From contig NZ_VTPS01000015.1 in NCBI RefSeq assembly GCF_008274215.1, forward strand, positions 1-64,000: a stretch of 64,000 nucleotides of DNA, in the 5' to 3' direction. The translations under genes were made by a program, and so were the position numbers. The DNA comes from Calorimonas adulescens. GTDB lineage: Bacteria; Bacillota; Thermoanaerobacteria; Thermoanaerobacterales; UBA4877. Within the stretch, counting starts at the first letter, position 1, and each line of letters opens with the position of its first letter. The notes beneath the pieces are model-generated. The model was not told the DNA's origin, did no database searches, and saw nothing but the letters and a program-made list of their open reading frames with translations. Positions 19,462 to 28,097 of this stretch are shown here, in pieces.

Positions 19462-20605
19462 GGTAAAGCTGATGACTGTATTTGGCACAAGGCCTGAGGC
19501 CATCAAGATGGCACCTTTGATCTTAGAGCTTAAAAAGCATGACAGCTTTGAGACTATTGTGTGTGTTACGGGACAGCACAGGGAAATGCTTGACCAGGTC
19601 CTTGGTATATTTGGTATTGATGTTGATTTTGACCTGAATATAATGCAGGAAAAACAGAGTCTTACAGACATTACTGTAAATGCCATTAAGGGCATGGAAG
19701 GGGTATTCAGCAAAGTCACTCCTGAACTGGTGCTGGTGCATGGAGACACCACAACCACGTTTGCTGCTTCTTTAGCGGCATTTTATCATAAAATCAAGGT
19801 AGCCCATGTGGAGGCTGGTCTGAGGACCCATGACAAATGGTTTCCTTTTCCGGAGGAAATGAACAGGAAACTTACCGGCGATCTGGCAGATATCCATTTT
19901 GCACCAACTGCAGGGGCAAAGCAAAACCTCATTGCAGAGGGTGTAGCAGCGGATAATATATTTGTCACGGGGAATACTGTAATAGATGTACTTCCATATA
20001 CAATAAAAGAGGACTATTATTTTAAAACGGTTGCACTGAATGAAATAGATTATGATAAAATGAGAATTGTTGTAGTGGAGGCACACAGGAGAGAAAACTG
20101 GGGCAGGCCGATGGAGAATATTTGCCGTGCCATAAAGAGGCTGCTCCGTGAGTACAGCGACATGGTGGTGGTCTATCCTGTACATCTAAACCCTGCAGTC
20201 AGGGACACTGTGCTTTCTATGCTTGACGGTCTTGACCGATGCGTACTTGTTGACCCGCTGGACATAGATGATATGCATAACCTGCTTTACCGCTCTTACA
20301 TGGTGCTTACAGATTCAGGTGGCCTGCAGGAGGAAGTACCGTCTATGGGCAAACCAGTGCTGGTGTTGCGGCGTGAGACTGAGAGGCCAGAAGCAGTGGA
20401 GGCGGGTACTGTGAAGCTGGTAGGCCTCGAGGAAAAGGACATTTATAGGGAGGCTTCTCTACTTTTATCTGATGCCAGAGAATATTTAGCTATGGCTAAC
20501 AGCGTAAATCCTTATGGAGATGGCCAGGCCTCAAAAAGGATATCAGGATATCTTTTGAATTATTATGGTTTTTCAAAGGCCAAACCGGAGGAGTTCAACC
20601 GGTAA
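19454..20605 (+). CDS. wecB: UDP-N-acetylglucosamine 2-epimerase (non-hydrolysing)
   Basis: Reversibly converts UDP-GlcNAc to UDP-ManNAc, a precursor of cell-wall polymers. The 383-residue GT-B-like protein has the opening TVFGTRPEAIKMAPLI, the segment VHGDTTTTFAASLAAFY, HVEAGLRT and EEMNRKLTG, and the C-terminal DSGGLQEEVPSMGKPVLVLR. ATG overlaps the tagO stop by 8 nt. Order upp-...-mnaA-atpI is also seen in Bacillus. Confidence 0.95.
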   Translation: MHKVKLMTVFGTRPEAIKMAPLILELKKHDSFETIVCVTGQHREMLDQVLGIFGIDVDFDLNIMQEKQSLTDITVNAIKGMEGVFSKVTPELVLVHGDTTTTFAASLAAFYHKIKVAHVEAGLRTHDKWFPFPEEMNRKLTGDLADIHFAPTAGAKQNLIAEGVAADNIFVTGNTVIDVLPYTIKEDYYFKTVALNEIDYDKMRIVVVEAHRRENWGRPMENICRAIKRLLREYSDMVVVYPVHLNPAVRDTVLSMLDGLDRCVLVDPLDIDDMHNLLYRSYMVLTDSGGLQEEVPSMGKPVLVLRRETERPEAVEAGTVKLVGLEEKDIYREASLLLSDAREYLAMANSVNPYGDGQASKRISGYLLNYYGFSKAKPEEFNR

Positions 20606-20617
20606 GGAGGGCCTGAA

Positions 20618-20824
20618 ATGTGGGATATGCTTTCACTTTTTACATATCTTGGCCTGTATTTTGGCCTGCCAATAATCCTGGGTATAGTTTTAGGCAGGGC
20701 ACTGGACTTGAATTTTCAAACACAGCCCATTTTTTTAATAATCTTTTTACTGCTGGGCGTTACAGGAACATTTTTTAATATGTATCAATATATTAAAAAA
20801 GGAGATAAAATAAGAAAAAAGTAA
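20618..20824 (+). CDS. atpZ: AtpZ/AtpI-family small membrane protein, orphan
   Basis: A 68-residue protein with two membrane helices (about residues 7-28 and 38-58) and a Lys-rich tail. The first helix YLGLYFGLPIILGIVLGRALD is typical of AtpZ/AtpI proteins that sit at the start of F-ATPase operons and help c-ring assembly or Mg2+ uptake. RBS AAGGAGG lies before ATG. No atpB follows. The next gene is ywmB, which normally comes after atpC. Confidence 0.72.
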   Translation: MWDMLSLFTYLGLYFGLPIILGIVLGRALDLNFQTQPIFLIIFLLLGVTGTFFNMYQYIKKGDKIRKK

Positions 20825-20956
20825 ACTGCCGGTGAATAAATTCCTCAATTGCGGTAAATAATTTATCTTAGAGGGCGGGTGGAAGGCTTGGATATATTGT
20901 CCCCCTTATATATCCGAGAGTCCTCCGCTCCTTATTTATAACAGGAGGATGGAAAA
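20825..20956. other. Intergenic gap where the ATP synthase operon would be expected
   Basis: In Bacillus the order is upp-mnaA-atpI-atpB...atpC-ywmA-ywmB-murA. Here only 132 nt separate the atpZ-like gene from ywmB. The gap holds an 8-bp hairpin (GGATATAT with ATATATCC, about 20891-20920) and no recognisable ATPase fragment. Confidence 0.6.
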
Positions 20957-21697
20957 ATGAGGAAATTAATTGTACCGGCATTGTTATTTTTAATTGTAAC
21001 AGCTTTTGTTTATCCTGAGGTGGGTGGTGCCAATATATCGAAGGTGTCAATAAAAGAAGCCTTGGAGAGGAGCGGTGCAGCTTTTGATGGGGCTGAAATA
21101 AATGGATTTTCATTGCTAAATGAAAAATTTATGGGCTACAGGCTGCTGGAGGAGACGGTCGAAAACCTGGCACAACGCATTGGCAATCAAAATATCTACA
21201 GAATCAGCGGCATAGATGAAGAAGACTATAGGCAGGTTACACTGAAGGGCGAGGATAATGACGCTGCTTTTGCCATCACCATTCAGACCTACAATCTACC
21301 CTCGGGACCGGAGAGTTATTTAATCGTAAACTGCTACATCAAGGACAGCAGTGAGGATATAGGTGAAGCCTATGAAGAGGTGAAAAAGTGCTTTGATGCG
21401 CTAAAAGTAAAAAAGCCACAGATATCGGTTATCTTAACAGGACATTTTGACAAAAAATTATCAGAAAAAGACATGAATACGATAGTGAGTTCCATAATGA
21501 GCAGTCTTGATGCCTCATACACAAAAAACCGGCTGTATGACGATATGCTGACAATGACCGGTTATAGTGAAAAATTGGGTGAATATATAGAGCTGGGGAA
21601 TGAAAAAATAAATTTAAACCTGGCTATGAGGTATTCAGATTCTGATGGTAAGACATACCTGTGGCTGGGTACGCCGGTTATAACTACAGATTACTAA
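20957..21697 (+). CDS. ywmB: YwmB-like exported protein
   Basis: A 246-residue protein with an N-terminal signal peptide or anchor (about residues 3-20) and a soluble domain of the YwmB family, whose crystal fold resembles TATA-box-binding proteins and whose function is unknown. Recognition rests on length, the signal and the conserved position directly before murA, as in Bacillus. The closing part KTYLWLGTPVITTDY is family-like. RBS ACAGGAGG lies before ATG. Confidence 0.7.
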   Translation: MRKLIVPALLFLIVTAFVYPEVGGANISKVSIKEALERSGAAFDGAEINGFSLLNEKFMGYRLLEETVENLAQRIGNQNIYRISGIDEEDYRQVTLKGEDNDAAFAITIQTYNLPSGPESYLIVNCYIKDSSEDIGEAYEEVKKCFDALKVKKPQISVILTGHFDKKLSEKDMNTIVSSIMSSLDASYTKNRLYDDMLTMTGYSEKLGEYIELGNEKINLNLAMRYSDSDGKTYLWLGTPVITTDY

Positions 21698-21709
21698 GAG
21701 GTGACAGGA

Positions 21710-22960
21710 ATGAGAAGGCTCATTGTGGAAAAAAGTCCACCACTTCACGGAATCATTAATGTAAGCGGCTCTAAAAATGCTGTACTGCCAATAATGGCTG
21801 CCTGTATACTCGCTAATGGGGAGATTAAACTGGAGGATATACCAAAACTTGAGGATGTACTGGTCATGGAGCGGATGATTAAGGCCATTGGACTGGAAGT
21901 CCATGAGGATGGGAAAAATCTCTATATAAAAGGTACGGAGAATATAAAATGCGAGGCTCCATATGATTTGGTACGCATGTTGAGGGCCTCTTTTCTTGTT
22001 ATGGGGCCAATTTTAGCCAGAAAGGGCAAGGTGCGTATAGCCCTTCCCGGGGGATGCAACATAGGCAGCAGACCGGTTGACTTGCACCTTAAAGGCTTTC
22101 GGGCACTGGGGGCGGAAATAGATATGGGGCATGGATATGTTGAGGCCCATGCTCAGGCCTTAAGAGGAAACAAGATATATCTTGACTTTCCCAGTGTGGG
22201 AGCCACAGAGAACATCATGATGGCGGCCATTCTGGCCAAAGGCGTGACAATATTAGAAAACGCCGCAGAAGAGCCGGAGATAGTTGACCTTGCCAATTTT
22301 CTCAACGAGATGGGCGCAAAGGTAGTGGGGGCAGGGACTGACTGCATCAGGATTGAAGGTGTAGAATGGTTGAAAGGTACCAGCCATACCGTAATACCTG
22401 ACAGGATAGAGGCAGGCACCTATATGATTGCTGCAGCTATGACGGGAGGCAGGGTCGTAATAAGGAACGTTGAGATTGAACACTTGAAGCCTATAGTTGC
22501 AAAACTCACGGAGGCAGGAGTGGCCATAGATATTAATGAAAATGAGATAGTGGTTGACGGCAGAAGAGGTATAAGGCATGTGGATGTCAAGACACTTCCC
22601 TATCCTGGGTTTCCAACGGACCTTCAGCCCCAGATGATGGCAATGCTCTCTATTGCCCAGGGCACAAGCATTGTGATAGAGACTGTTTTTGAAAACAGGT
22701 TTCAGCATGTGCCGGAGTTAAAAAGGATGGGGGCAGATATCAAGATAGAAGGCAGGAGCGCAGTGGTGCAGGGGGTGGACAACCTTACAGGGGCAGAGGT
22801 TAAGGCTACAGACCTGAGGGCCGGTGCCGCCCTGGTGCTGGCAGGCCTTGTAGCTGAGAGGCAGACTGAAGTTACAGAGATACAGCATATACACCGTGGA
22901 TATGTAGACATGAAGGGGAAGCTGGAACAGGTAGGCGCAAGAATAAGAGAAATAAATTAG
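21710..22960 (+). CDS. murA: UDP-N-acetylglucosamine 1-carboxyvinyltransferase
   Basis: First committed step of peptidoglycan synthesis: it adds enolpyruvate from PEP to UDP-GlcNAc. It is 416 residues from ATG 21710. The RBS AGAGGTGA overlaps the alternative upstream GTG at 21701, which is therefore rejected. Diagnostic motifs are SGSKNAVLPIMAA (about 18-30), the PEP-binding loop GGCNIGSRPVDLH with catalytic Cys near 113, and FPTDLQPQMMA (about 300). A terminator follows. Confidence 0.95.
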   Translation: MRRLIVEKSPPLHGIINVSGSKNAVLPIMAACILANGEIKLEDIPKLEDVLVMERMIKAIGLEVHEDGKNLYIKGTENIKCEAPYDLVRMLRASFLVMGPILARKGKVRIALPGGCNIGSRPVDLHLKGFRALGAEIDMGHGYVEAHAQALRGNKIYLDFPSVGATENIMMAAILAKGVTILENAAEEPEIVDLANFLNEMGAKVVGAGTDCIRIEGVEWLKGTSHTVIPDRIEAGTYMIAAAMTGGRVVIRNVEIEHLKPIVAKLTEAGVAIDINENEIVVDGRRGIRHVDVKTLPYPGFPTDLQPQMMAMLSIAQGTSIVIETVFENRFQHVPELKRMGADIKIEGRSAVVQGVDNLTGAEVKATDLRAGAALVLAGLVAERQTEVTEIQHIHRGYVDMKGKLEQVGARIREIN

Positions 22961-22967
22961 TTTTTTA

Positions 22968-23006
22968 AAAAGTATGTTGTAAAGCTACAATATACTTTTA
23001 TTTTTT
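22968..23006 (+). terminator. Terminator after murA
   Basis: A 14-bp stem with one G-U pair (22968-22981 with 22986-22999), loop AAGC, is followed by ATTTTTT. Confidence 0.88.
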
Positions 23007-23063
23007 AATATACCTATATGTGCAACCCCACACCTATATATATGTGTGAAAGGTGGTGAGAAC

Positions 23064-23273
23064 ATGAGCGAGTTAGTAGATTCCAGGCTTCAGATAAGAT
23101 ACTTTATGGGGAACGACGAAAATGGCAGGAAACAGACAAAGACGGTTACCTATTCAAGGGTTAAGACTTCGGCGGCTGATGAGCAGTTGCTGAGCGTGGC
23201 GACAAAAATTGCAGGTTTGAGCAGCCATCCTGTAGACGGTCTCCTGAGGGTAAATACTGTCGGCCTGGCCTAA
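23064..23273 (+). CDS. DUF1659-family small protein
   Basis: A 69-residue protein (ATG 23064, RBS AGGTGGTGAG; an in-frame GTG at 23046 is less likely). It has the family pattern of an N-terminal strand (LQIRYFMGNDENGRKQTKT), a central TYSRVKTSA and a C-terminal LLRVNTVGLA. Function is unknown. It forms a typical clostridial trio with the following DUF2922 and YvrJ genes. Confidence 0.78.
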   Translation: MSELVDSRLQIRYFMGNDENGRKQTKTVTYSRVKTSAADEQLLSVATKIAGLSSHPVDGLLRVNTVGLA

Positions 23274-23302
23274 AAAGGACTGGATAGGAAGGGGGTGAAG
23301 CC

Positions 23303-23521
23303 GTGAAACAGCTTCAGATGTCTTTTAAAAATGACCTTGGCAGGAACTTTAGGGTTAATGTGGATGACATAAGGGATGACGTTTCTCCCGAAGAAATAAA
23401 AGACTGTATGGATGAGATACTTGCATCCGACATCTTTGACGCTAATGGTGGCAGCATTGCTGAGATTGTTGGCGCTAAGATAGTCACTACCGACATTGTA
23501 GACGTGGAACTGCCACAGTAG
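23303..23521 (+). CDS. DUF2922-family small protein
   Basis: A 72-residue protein starting with GTG behind GAAGGGGGTG. The pattern MSFKNDLGRNFRVNVDDIRD...VKIVTTDIVDVEL-like is that of DUF2922, two beta strands flanking a helix. Function is unknown. It is co-transcribed with the DUF1659 gene and a YvrJ gene. Confidence 0.78.
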   Translation: MKQLQMSFKNDLGRNFRVNVDDIRDDVSPEEIKDCMDEILASDIFDANGGSIAEIVGAKIVTTDIVDVELPQ

Positions 23522-23532
23522 GCTGAGGTGAT

Positions 23533-23685
23533 ATGATGGATGAGATATTTTCGCAGATTGCAAACCTTGGCTTTCCCATTGTGGTGAGCATTTACCTTCT
23601 GGTAAGGATTGAAGCCAAACTGGACAATCTGACGGTATCAATAACAGAACTGTCCAAAGCCATAGAGAATATTAAGAGGGTCTGA
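23533..23685 (+). CDS. YvrJ-family small membrane protein
   Basis: A 50-residue protein (ATG 23533 or 23536, RBS TGAGGTG). It reads MMDEIFSQIANLGFPIVVSI and then YLLVRIEAKLDNLTVSITEL, i.e. the NxGFPIxVxxYLLxRIExK pattern of the YvrJ family with one membrane helix followed by a short amphipathic helix. Function is unknown. The terminator stem begins at its 3' end. Confidence 0.8.
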   Translation: MMDEIFSQIANLGFPIVVSIYLLVRIEAKLDNLTVSITELSKAIENIKRV

Positions 23686-23709
23686 GTCTTAAACTCAGGC
23701 CCTCTTTTT
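23675..23709 (+). terminator. Terminator of the DUF1659-DUF2922-yvrJ operon
   Basis: The stem AGAGGG-x-CTGAG pairs with CTCAG-x-CCCTCT, loop TCTTAAA, then TTTT. The yvrJ stop codon is inside the left arm. Confidence 0.85.
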
Positions 23710-23740
23710 AAAAAAAATTAATACAAAAGCCCCAGTTTAT

Positions 23741-23749
23741 TGGTATAAT
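23741..23749 (+). promoter_or_regulatory. Extended -10 promoter of cdaA
   Basis: TGGTATAAT is an extended -10 element with no good -35 at proper spacing, 34 nt before the cdaA start codon. Confidence 0.45.
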
Positions 23750-23782
23750 ATAAATGATATAGAACTAATGAGGTGAATATGA

Positions 23783-24601
23783 TTGTTTCAGGACTTATTA
23801 AACCTTTTTCGGATGATCAGAATTGCTGATATTGTTGATATGGCAATTATTGCCTATGTCTTATACAGGGTACTTGTCTTTATAAGGAATTCCAGGGCAG
23901 AACAGCTGGTAAAGGGTCTTTTTGTGCTTCTGTTTATAACCTGGGCCAGTGGTTGGATGGGTCTTCGGACGATTAACTGGATATTGAGGAATGCTATGAC
24001 TGTAGGTGTAATAGCCCTCCTCATAGTATTTCAGCCGGAGCTCAGGAAAGCACTGGAGACACTGGGCAGGGGCGAGTTTATAAGGCGTACTCTCTTAAAT
24101 GAAGAGAATAGCGGTGAGTCCACCATTGACAAGATAGTGGATGCAGCAGCATATCTGTCGCGGGCCAAGATAGGTGCCCTTATTATTATAGAGAGGGAGA
24201 TGGGTCTAAATGACGTGATTGAGACTGGTATAAAACTGGATTCTCTTTTAAGTAGTGAACTTCTTATAAACATATTTATACCCAATACGCCGCTTCACGA
24301 TGGTGCGGTTATAATACGGGGAGATAGAATTATGGCAGCCTCATGTTTTTTGCCTCTTTCGGAAAATCCAAACCTCAGCAAGGAACTGGGCACGAGGCAT
24401 CATGCAGGCATAGGGATTACCGAGGTCTCGGATGCTGTGGCTGTCATAGTCTCAGAAGAGACAGGCACTATCTCCATTGCGCAAAATGGAAGACTCTCCA
24501 GGTATTTAGATTCTAAAACCCTGAAAGAATTATTGAAGAGTATATTTATAAAGCAGAGGGAACCCAAGGCTTCAAGTTGGACAAGGTGGGTGAAAAAATG
24601 A
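23783..24601 (+). CDS. cdaA: Diadenylate cyclase CdaA
   Basis: Membrane-anchored enzyme making c-di-AMP from two ATP, controlling K+ and osmolyte balance and wall homeostasis. The 272-residue protein has three N-terminal helices and then a DisA_N domain with the DGA motif (LHDGAVII) and RHH motif (GTRHHAGIGITE), both needed for ATP binding. The TTG at 23783 is the start, seven nt after GAGGTG. ATGA overlap with cdaR. The usual third gene, glmM, is not adjacent here. Confidence 0.95.
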   Translation: MFQDLLNLFRMIRIADIVDMAIIAYVLYRVLVFIRNSRAEQLVKGLFVLLFITWASGWMGLRTINWILRNAMTVGVIALLIVFQPELRKALETLGRGEFIRRTLLNEENSGESTIDKIVDAAAYLSRAKIGALIIIEREMGLNDVIETGIKLDSLLSSELLINIFIPNTPLHDGAVIIRGDRIMAASCFLPLSENPNLSKELGTRHHAGIGITEVSDAVAVIVSEETGTISIAQNGRLSRYLDSKTLKELLKSIFIKQREPKASSWTRWVKK

Positions 24602-25797
24602 TAAGTAAGGATTTGCCTTTAAAACTTTTTTGTATTCTGGTGGCATTCATTTTATGGCTATATGTTATGGGTGTTGAAAACCCGCAGATTACATATAGCT
24701 TTAATAACATACCGGTCCAACTTTCCAATGAGGATAAACTTGCTAAGTCCGACCTTATACTTCAAGGGTTAAAGGATGATGAGGTGGATATAAGGATAAA
24801 GGGGAGAAGAAATGACATTTTAAAGCTTAATTCGTCTAAGATAAGTGCGTCTGTGGATCTTGGCGAGGTTGACGGACCGGGGTCTATATCCCTCCCCGTG
24901 AAGGTGACAGGGATACCGTCAAATATTGACCTTGTATCGGTTAATCCTCAGACGGTAACTGTTGATGTAGACAGGCTGGTAAGCCGGAATTTTGATGTCG
25001 AGGTAATAGAGGAAGGCCAGTTAAAAGAGGGGTTTGTACTCAAGGAAAGTGATATTAACCCCGGGAGCGTGACAGTAAAAGGGCCAGAAAGGTTGATGAA
25101 TACTGTAAGGAGAGCAGTGGTCTCTATAGACATAGATCAGTTGGACAAAAACTATGGCGGCCGATTTGATGTGCAGCTCCTGGACCCTTCAAATAAGCCT
25201 GTAAAGGGACTTGCCATATCCCCTAAGGAGGTATATGTTTCCCTATCAGTTTCTTTTGCGAAGGATGTAGCGGTTAAGCTTGTAACAACAGGAGAAGTGC
25301 CAAAGGGATACAGGTTGTTTAAGGCCGAGATAGTTCCTGAGACAATAACCATACTTGGAGATAAAAATACGGTTGAAAAGGTGAGTGAGGTCAGTGTCAA
25401 ACCCATTGACATAAATGGGCTAAAGGATAAGGTGTCATACAACGTCCCCCTTGACCTTCCACCCGGCATTTCAGTAAAGGACGATTCAAATGAGGTCAAG
25501 GTAAATCTTGATATAGACAGCATTGCGGAAAAGGAGCTTACCGTAGATAATATATCGGTGGTTGGTCAGGATCCACAAAAGCTAAGCTATAACTTTACCG
25601 GTGCCAGGGTTGTTGTAGAAGGACGAGCGAAGACAGTGGAAAAGATAAGTGCTGACGATATAACCTTGAAGGCCACGGTATCACCGGAGCCAGGTTCATA
25701 CAATGTCGAAATAGTGGGTTCAATAAGGCCGGATATTGAAGATGTGAGCATAAAATCGATAGAGCCTGATGTAATACATGTGGATGTAGCAAGATAG
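24598..25797 (+). CDS. cdaR: CdaA regulatory protein CdaR (YbbR domains)
   Basis: Extracellular, membrane-anchored regulator of CdaA. The 399-residue protein has one N-terminal helix (LPLKLFCILVAFILWLYVMG, about 6-25) followed by about four YbbR repeats; the recurring pattern P-x-x-(V/I)-x-(V/L)-G/KGP can be seen in NPGSVTVKGPERL and VPETITILGDKNTV. ATG 24598 overlaps the cdaA stop. An upstream in-frame TTG without RBS is rejected. Confidence 0.92.
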   Translation: MISKDLPLKLFCILVAFILWLYVMGVENPQITYSFNNIPVQLSNEDKLAKSDLILQGLKDDEVDIRIKGRRNDILKLNSSKISASVDLGEVDGPGSISLPVKVTGIPSNIDLVSVNPQTVTVDVDRLVSRNFDVEVIEEGQLKEGFVLKESDINPGSVTVKGPERLMNTVRRAVVSIDIDQLDKNYGGRFDVQLLDPSNKPVKGLAISPKEVYVSLSVSFAKDVAVKLVTTGEVPKGYRLFKAEIVPETITILGDKNTVEKVSEVSVKPIDINGLKDKVSYNVPLDLPPGISVKDDSNEVKVNLDIDSIAEKELTVDNISVVGQDPQKLSYNFTGARVVVEGRAKTVEKISADDITLKATVSPEPGSYNVEIVGSIRPDIEDVSIKSIEPDVIHVDVAR

Positions 25798-25886
25798 GCA
25801 GTTATAATTAAAAGGCCAAACCTGATTGCCTGATGCCTTTGAGGATATTAACATAATAAATTTTTTACAGATGAGGAGGAATTGAT

Positions 25887-26642
25887 ATGGAGAAGAGAGC
25901 TGACATAGGAGTCTTTGGGGGTACTGGGCTGTATTCCTTTCTTGATGACGTTGAGGAGATTGAGATGGAAACCCCATATGGAAAGCCCAGCGACAGCATT
26001 GCCATAGCTGAAGTAGATGGTAAATCTGTTGCATTTATCCCCAGACATGGGAAGGACCACCGCTACCCGCCTCACAGGATTCCGTACAGGGCCAACATAT
26101 ATGCTATGAAGCAGCTTGGGGTGAAGTATATAATAGCGCCTACTGCTTCCGGAAGCTTAAAAGCAGAGATAGGCCCCAGTGACTTTTGCATACCGGACCA
26201 GCTCATTGACAGGACATGGGGCAGGGAGGATACATTTTTCAATGGACCAGAAGTAAAGCATATAACCTTTGCAGACCCGTATGATGAGGACCTGCGAAGG
26301 CTTGCTGTCAAAGTCTGCATAGAAAACGGCCTTAAGGTCCATGATGGAGGGGTTATGGTAGTGATACAGGGCCCTAGATTTTCTACCAGAGCTGAAAGCA
26401 GATGGTTTTCATCAATAGGTGGCACTGTCATCAACATGACACAGTATCCAGAATGTGTCCTGGCCAGAGAGATGGATATCCCATATGTAAACATATCGAT
26501 AATCACAGATTATGATGCTGGGCTTGAGGGCCATCCTGAGATAAAACCGGTAAGCCATGAGGAGGTGCTGAAGGTTTTTGAAGAGAACAATGAGAGGATC
26601 AAAAAGGTACTCTATGATATGATAAGGAAGATAGAGGTATAG
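25887..26642 (+). CDS. mtnP: S-methyl-5'-thioadenosine phosphorylase
   Basis: Phosphorolyses methylthioadenosine to adenine and methylthioribose 1-phosphate. The 251-residue trimeric-type PNP-fold protein has the phosphate motif GGTGLYSF (about 9-16), FIPRHGKDHRYPPHRIPYR-like base-site segment, and IQGPRFSTRAESR. RBS GATGAGGAGG lies before ATG. mtnA, the next enzyme of the pathway, is 1.4 kb downstream, which supports MTA over other nucleosides. Confidence 0.92.
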   Translation: MEKRADIGVFGGTGLYSFLDDVEEIEMETPYGKPSDSIAIAEVDGKSVAFIPRHGKDHRYPPHRIPYRANIYAMKQLGVKYIIAPTASGSLKAEIGPSDFCIPDQLIDRTWGREDTFFNGPEVKHITFADPYDEDLRRLAVKVCIENGLKVHDGGVMVVIQGPRFSTRAESRWFSSIGGTVINMTQYPECVLAREMDIPYVNISIITDYDAGLEGHPEIKPVSHEEVLKVFEENNERIKKVLYDMIRKIEV

Positions 26643-26655
26643 GAGGGCGGGCATA

Positions 26656-27669
26656 ATGCCTGGAGACTTAAGAGAAATTGAAAGGCAGCTTTTGCTTATT
26701 ACCTTCCTTTCTCAGAGGAAAGAGGGTTTCACTGTTGAGGAGATAAAAAATTGGTTTCACAGTATGGGGATAGAGGTTTCTACAAGAACCATAAGGAGAG
26801 ACATGGATGCGCTGAGTGAGGCCCATGTGCCTGTATGTGAAGATGGAGAAGGTAGAGATACCCGCTACTTTATAAATAAATATACCTTAAAAGATGTTAC
26901 ATTTTCTGTATCCGAGATCCTTGGCCTTTATTTCTTAAGAGAGCTGATTAAGCCGATAAAAACAGTGGAGCTTGCAGATGATGCATATACACTGATAGAC
27001 AGGATGATTGCATCAATCCCGGAAATAAATCGGACTTATATAGACAGGATAAAGGATACCTTCAAGATAGATAGTGGATATCTTATCCCCGATGAGAAGA
27101 CTGACATGAATCTTTTAGAGACCTTGCAGAATGCTGTTGAAGATAAAAATAGTGTAGATATGGTTTACTATTCCTACTCCTCCAACTATACAGGCAGGCG
27201 CATTGTCGACCCGTATCTGGTGTACTTCAGGGATGGAAATTACTATCTTGTGGGGTACTGTCACAATGATGAGGGGATAAGGGAGTTTAAACTGACGCGG
27301 ATAAGGGACCTTAAGGTGACTAATAATACGTTTGAGTACAGGAATGGGTTTAACTTTGATGAGTACAGGAGATATAGCTTTGACAGGCTTAGAGGAGAGG
27401 GACATTATCTGGTGAAAATCCGTTTCGCAGGTGAGGCAGCAAGATACGTGAAGGAATTTGAGAGGTACAGGGCAGATGAAATAGTTGAAGAGGGGAATGG
27501 GGACATCATATTCATAAAGGAGGTGTCCATGCTGAATGAGATAAAAAGATGGGTCTTAGGCTATGGTAGTGGTGCTCTGGTCCTGGAACCGGAAGAGCTT
27601 GTGGAAGAGATTAAAAATGAGATTGCGGCCTTGAGATGCCGGTATGATGAGGTGCAAAGGTGCACATAA
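26656..27669 (+). CDS. WYL-domain transcriptional regulator (HTH-11)
   Basis: A 337-residue regulator with an N-terminal winged helix (LLLITFLSQRKEGFTVEEI, about 12-60, with recognition segment STRTIRRDMDAL) and a WYL domain (about 150-225) that senses an unidentified ligand; VDPYLVYFRDGNYYLVGYC is the core. A C-terminal WCX-like region follows. It is co-transcribed with mtnP (14 nt, RBS GGAGGGCGGG). Its target is unknown; the salvage genes around it are candidates. Confidence 0.85.
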   Translation: MPGDLREIERQLLLITFLSQRKEGFTVEEIKNWFHSMGIEVSTRTIRRDMDALSEAHVPVCEDGEGRDTRYFINKYTLKDVTFSVSEILGLYFLRELIKPIKTVELADDAYTLIDRMIASIPEINRTYIDRIKDTFKIDSGYLIPDEKTDMNLLETLQNAVEDKNSVDMVYYSYSSNYTGRRIVDPYLVYFRDGNYYLVGYCHNDEGIREFKLTRIRDLKVTNNTFEYRNGFNFDEYRRYSFDRLRGEGHYLVKIRFAGEAARYVKEFERYRADEIVEEGNGDIIFIKEVSMLNEIKRWVLGYGSGALVLEPEELVEEIKNEIAALRCRYDEVQRCT

Positions 27670-27685
27670 GGTGTGCACTCTTTTT
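27660..27685 (+). terminator. Terminator overlapping the end of the WYL gene
   Basis: A 7-bp stem (GTGCACA with TGTGCAC), whose loop TAAGG contains the WYL stop codon, is followed by TCTTTTTAT. Confidence 0.7.
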
Positions 27686-27711
27686 ATGAATAAAAGTGGG
27701 AGTGGGAGTTC

Positions 27712-28083
27712 ATGGACTTTGTTAGGGTTTTGCGGGAACAGGTGGTGCCATCCATGGGTTGTACTGAATGTGCACTCTGCTATCTTATGGATGGCAGTTT
27801 TGAAAGTATGTGCCTTGCAATAAACAACATGATAGGAGATATGGCGGGAATGATATGCGACGGAGGCAAGGAGGGCCGTTCTTTTAAACTGTTGACCAGT
27901 ATAGACGCTGCCTTCGATAATGCCTATTTGGCTTTGGAAGGTGTATCCATACCGGAGTATAATGGGATTGTTGACAGAGATGCAGAGGTCACAATTAGAA
28001 ATCTCGGCAGGATATCCCTCGAGGGTATGAGTGTGGCCGAGGATGTGGTAATAGATATAATGGAAAACACTAAGACTGAATGA
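27712..28083 (+). pseudogene. cyuA: Internally deleted L-cysteine desulfidase / YhaM (UPF0597) gene
   Basis: A 123-codon frame joins the N-terminal start of the CyuA/UPF0597 family (FVRVLREQVVPSMGCTEC, with the Cys that binds the Fe-S cluster) to its C-terminal quarter (NNMIGDMAGMICDGGKEG, then SIDAAFDNAYLALEGVSI and RNLGRISLEGM). The family is about 420-430 residues, so roughly 300 central residues are gone, in frame. Normal RBS and ATG remain and the frame is open. It cannot be a working desulfidase. It may be a decaying relic or, less likely, a retained mini-protein. mtnA starts 15 nt after its stop. Confidence 0.75.
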
Positions 28084-28097
28084 GGGAGGAATTAATT

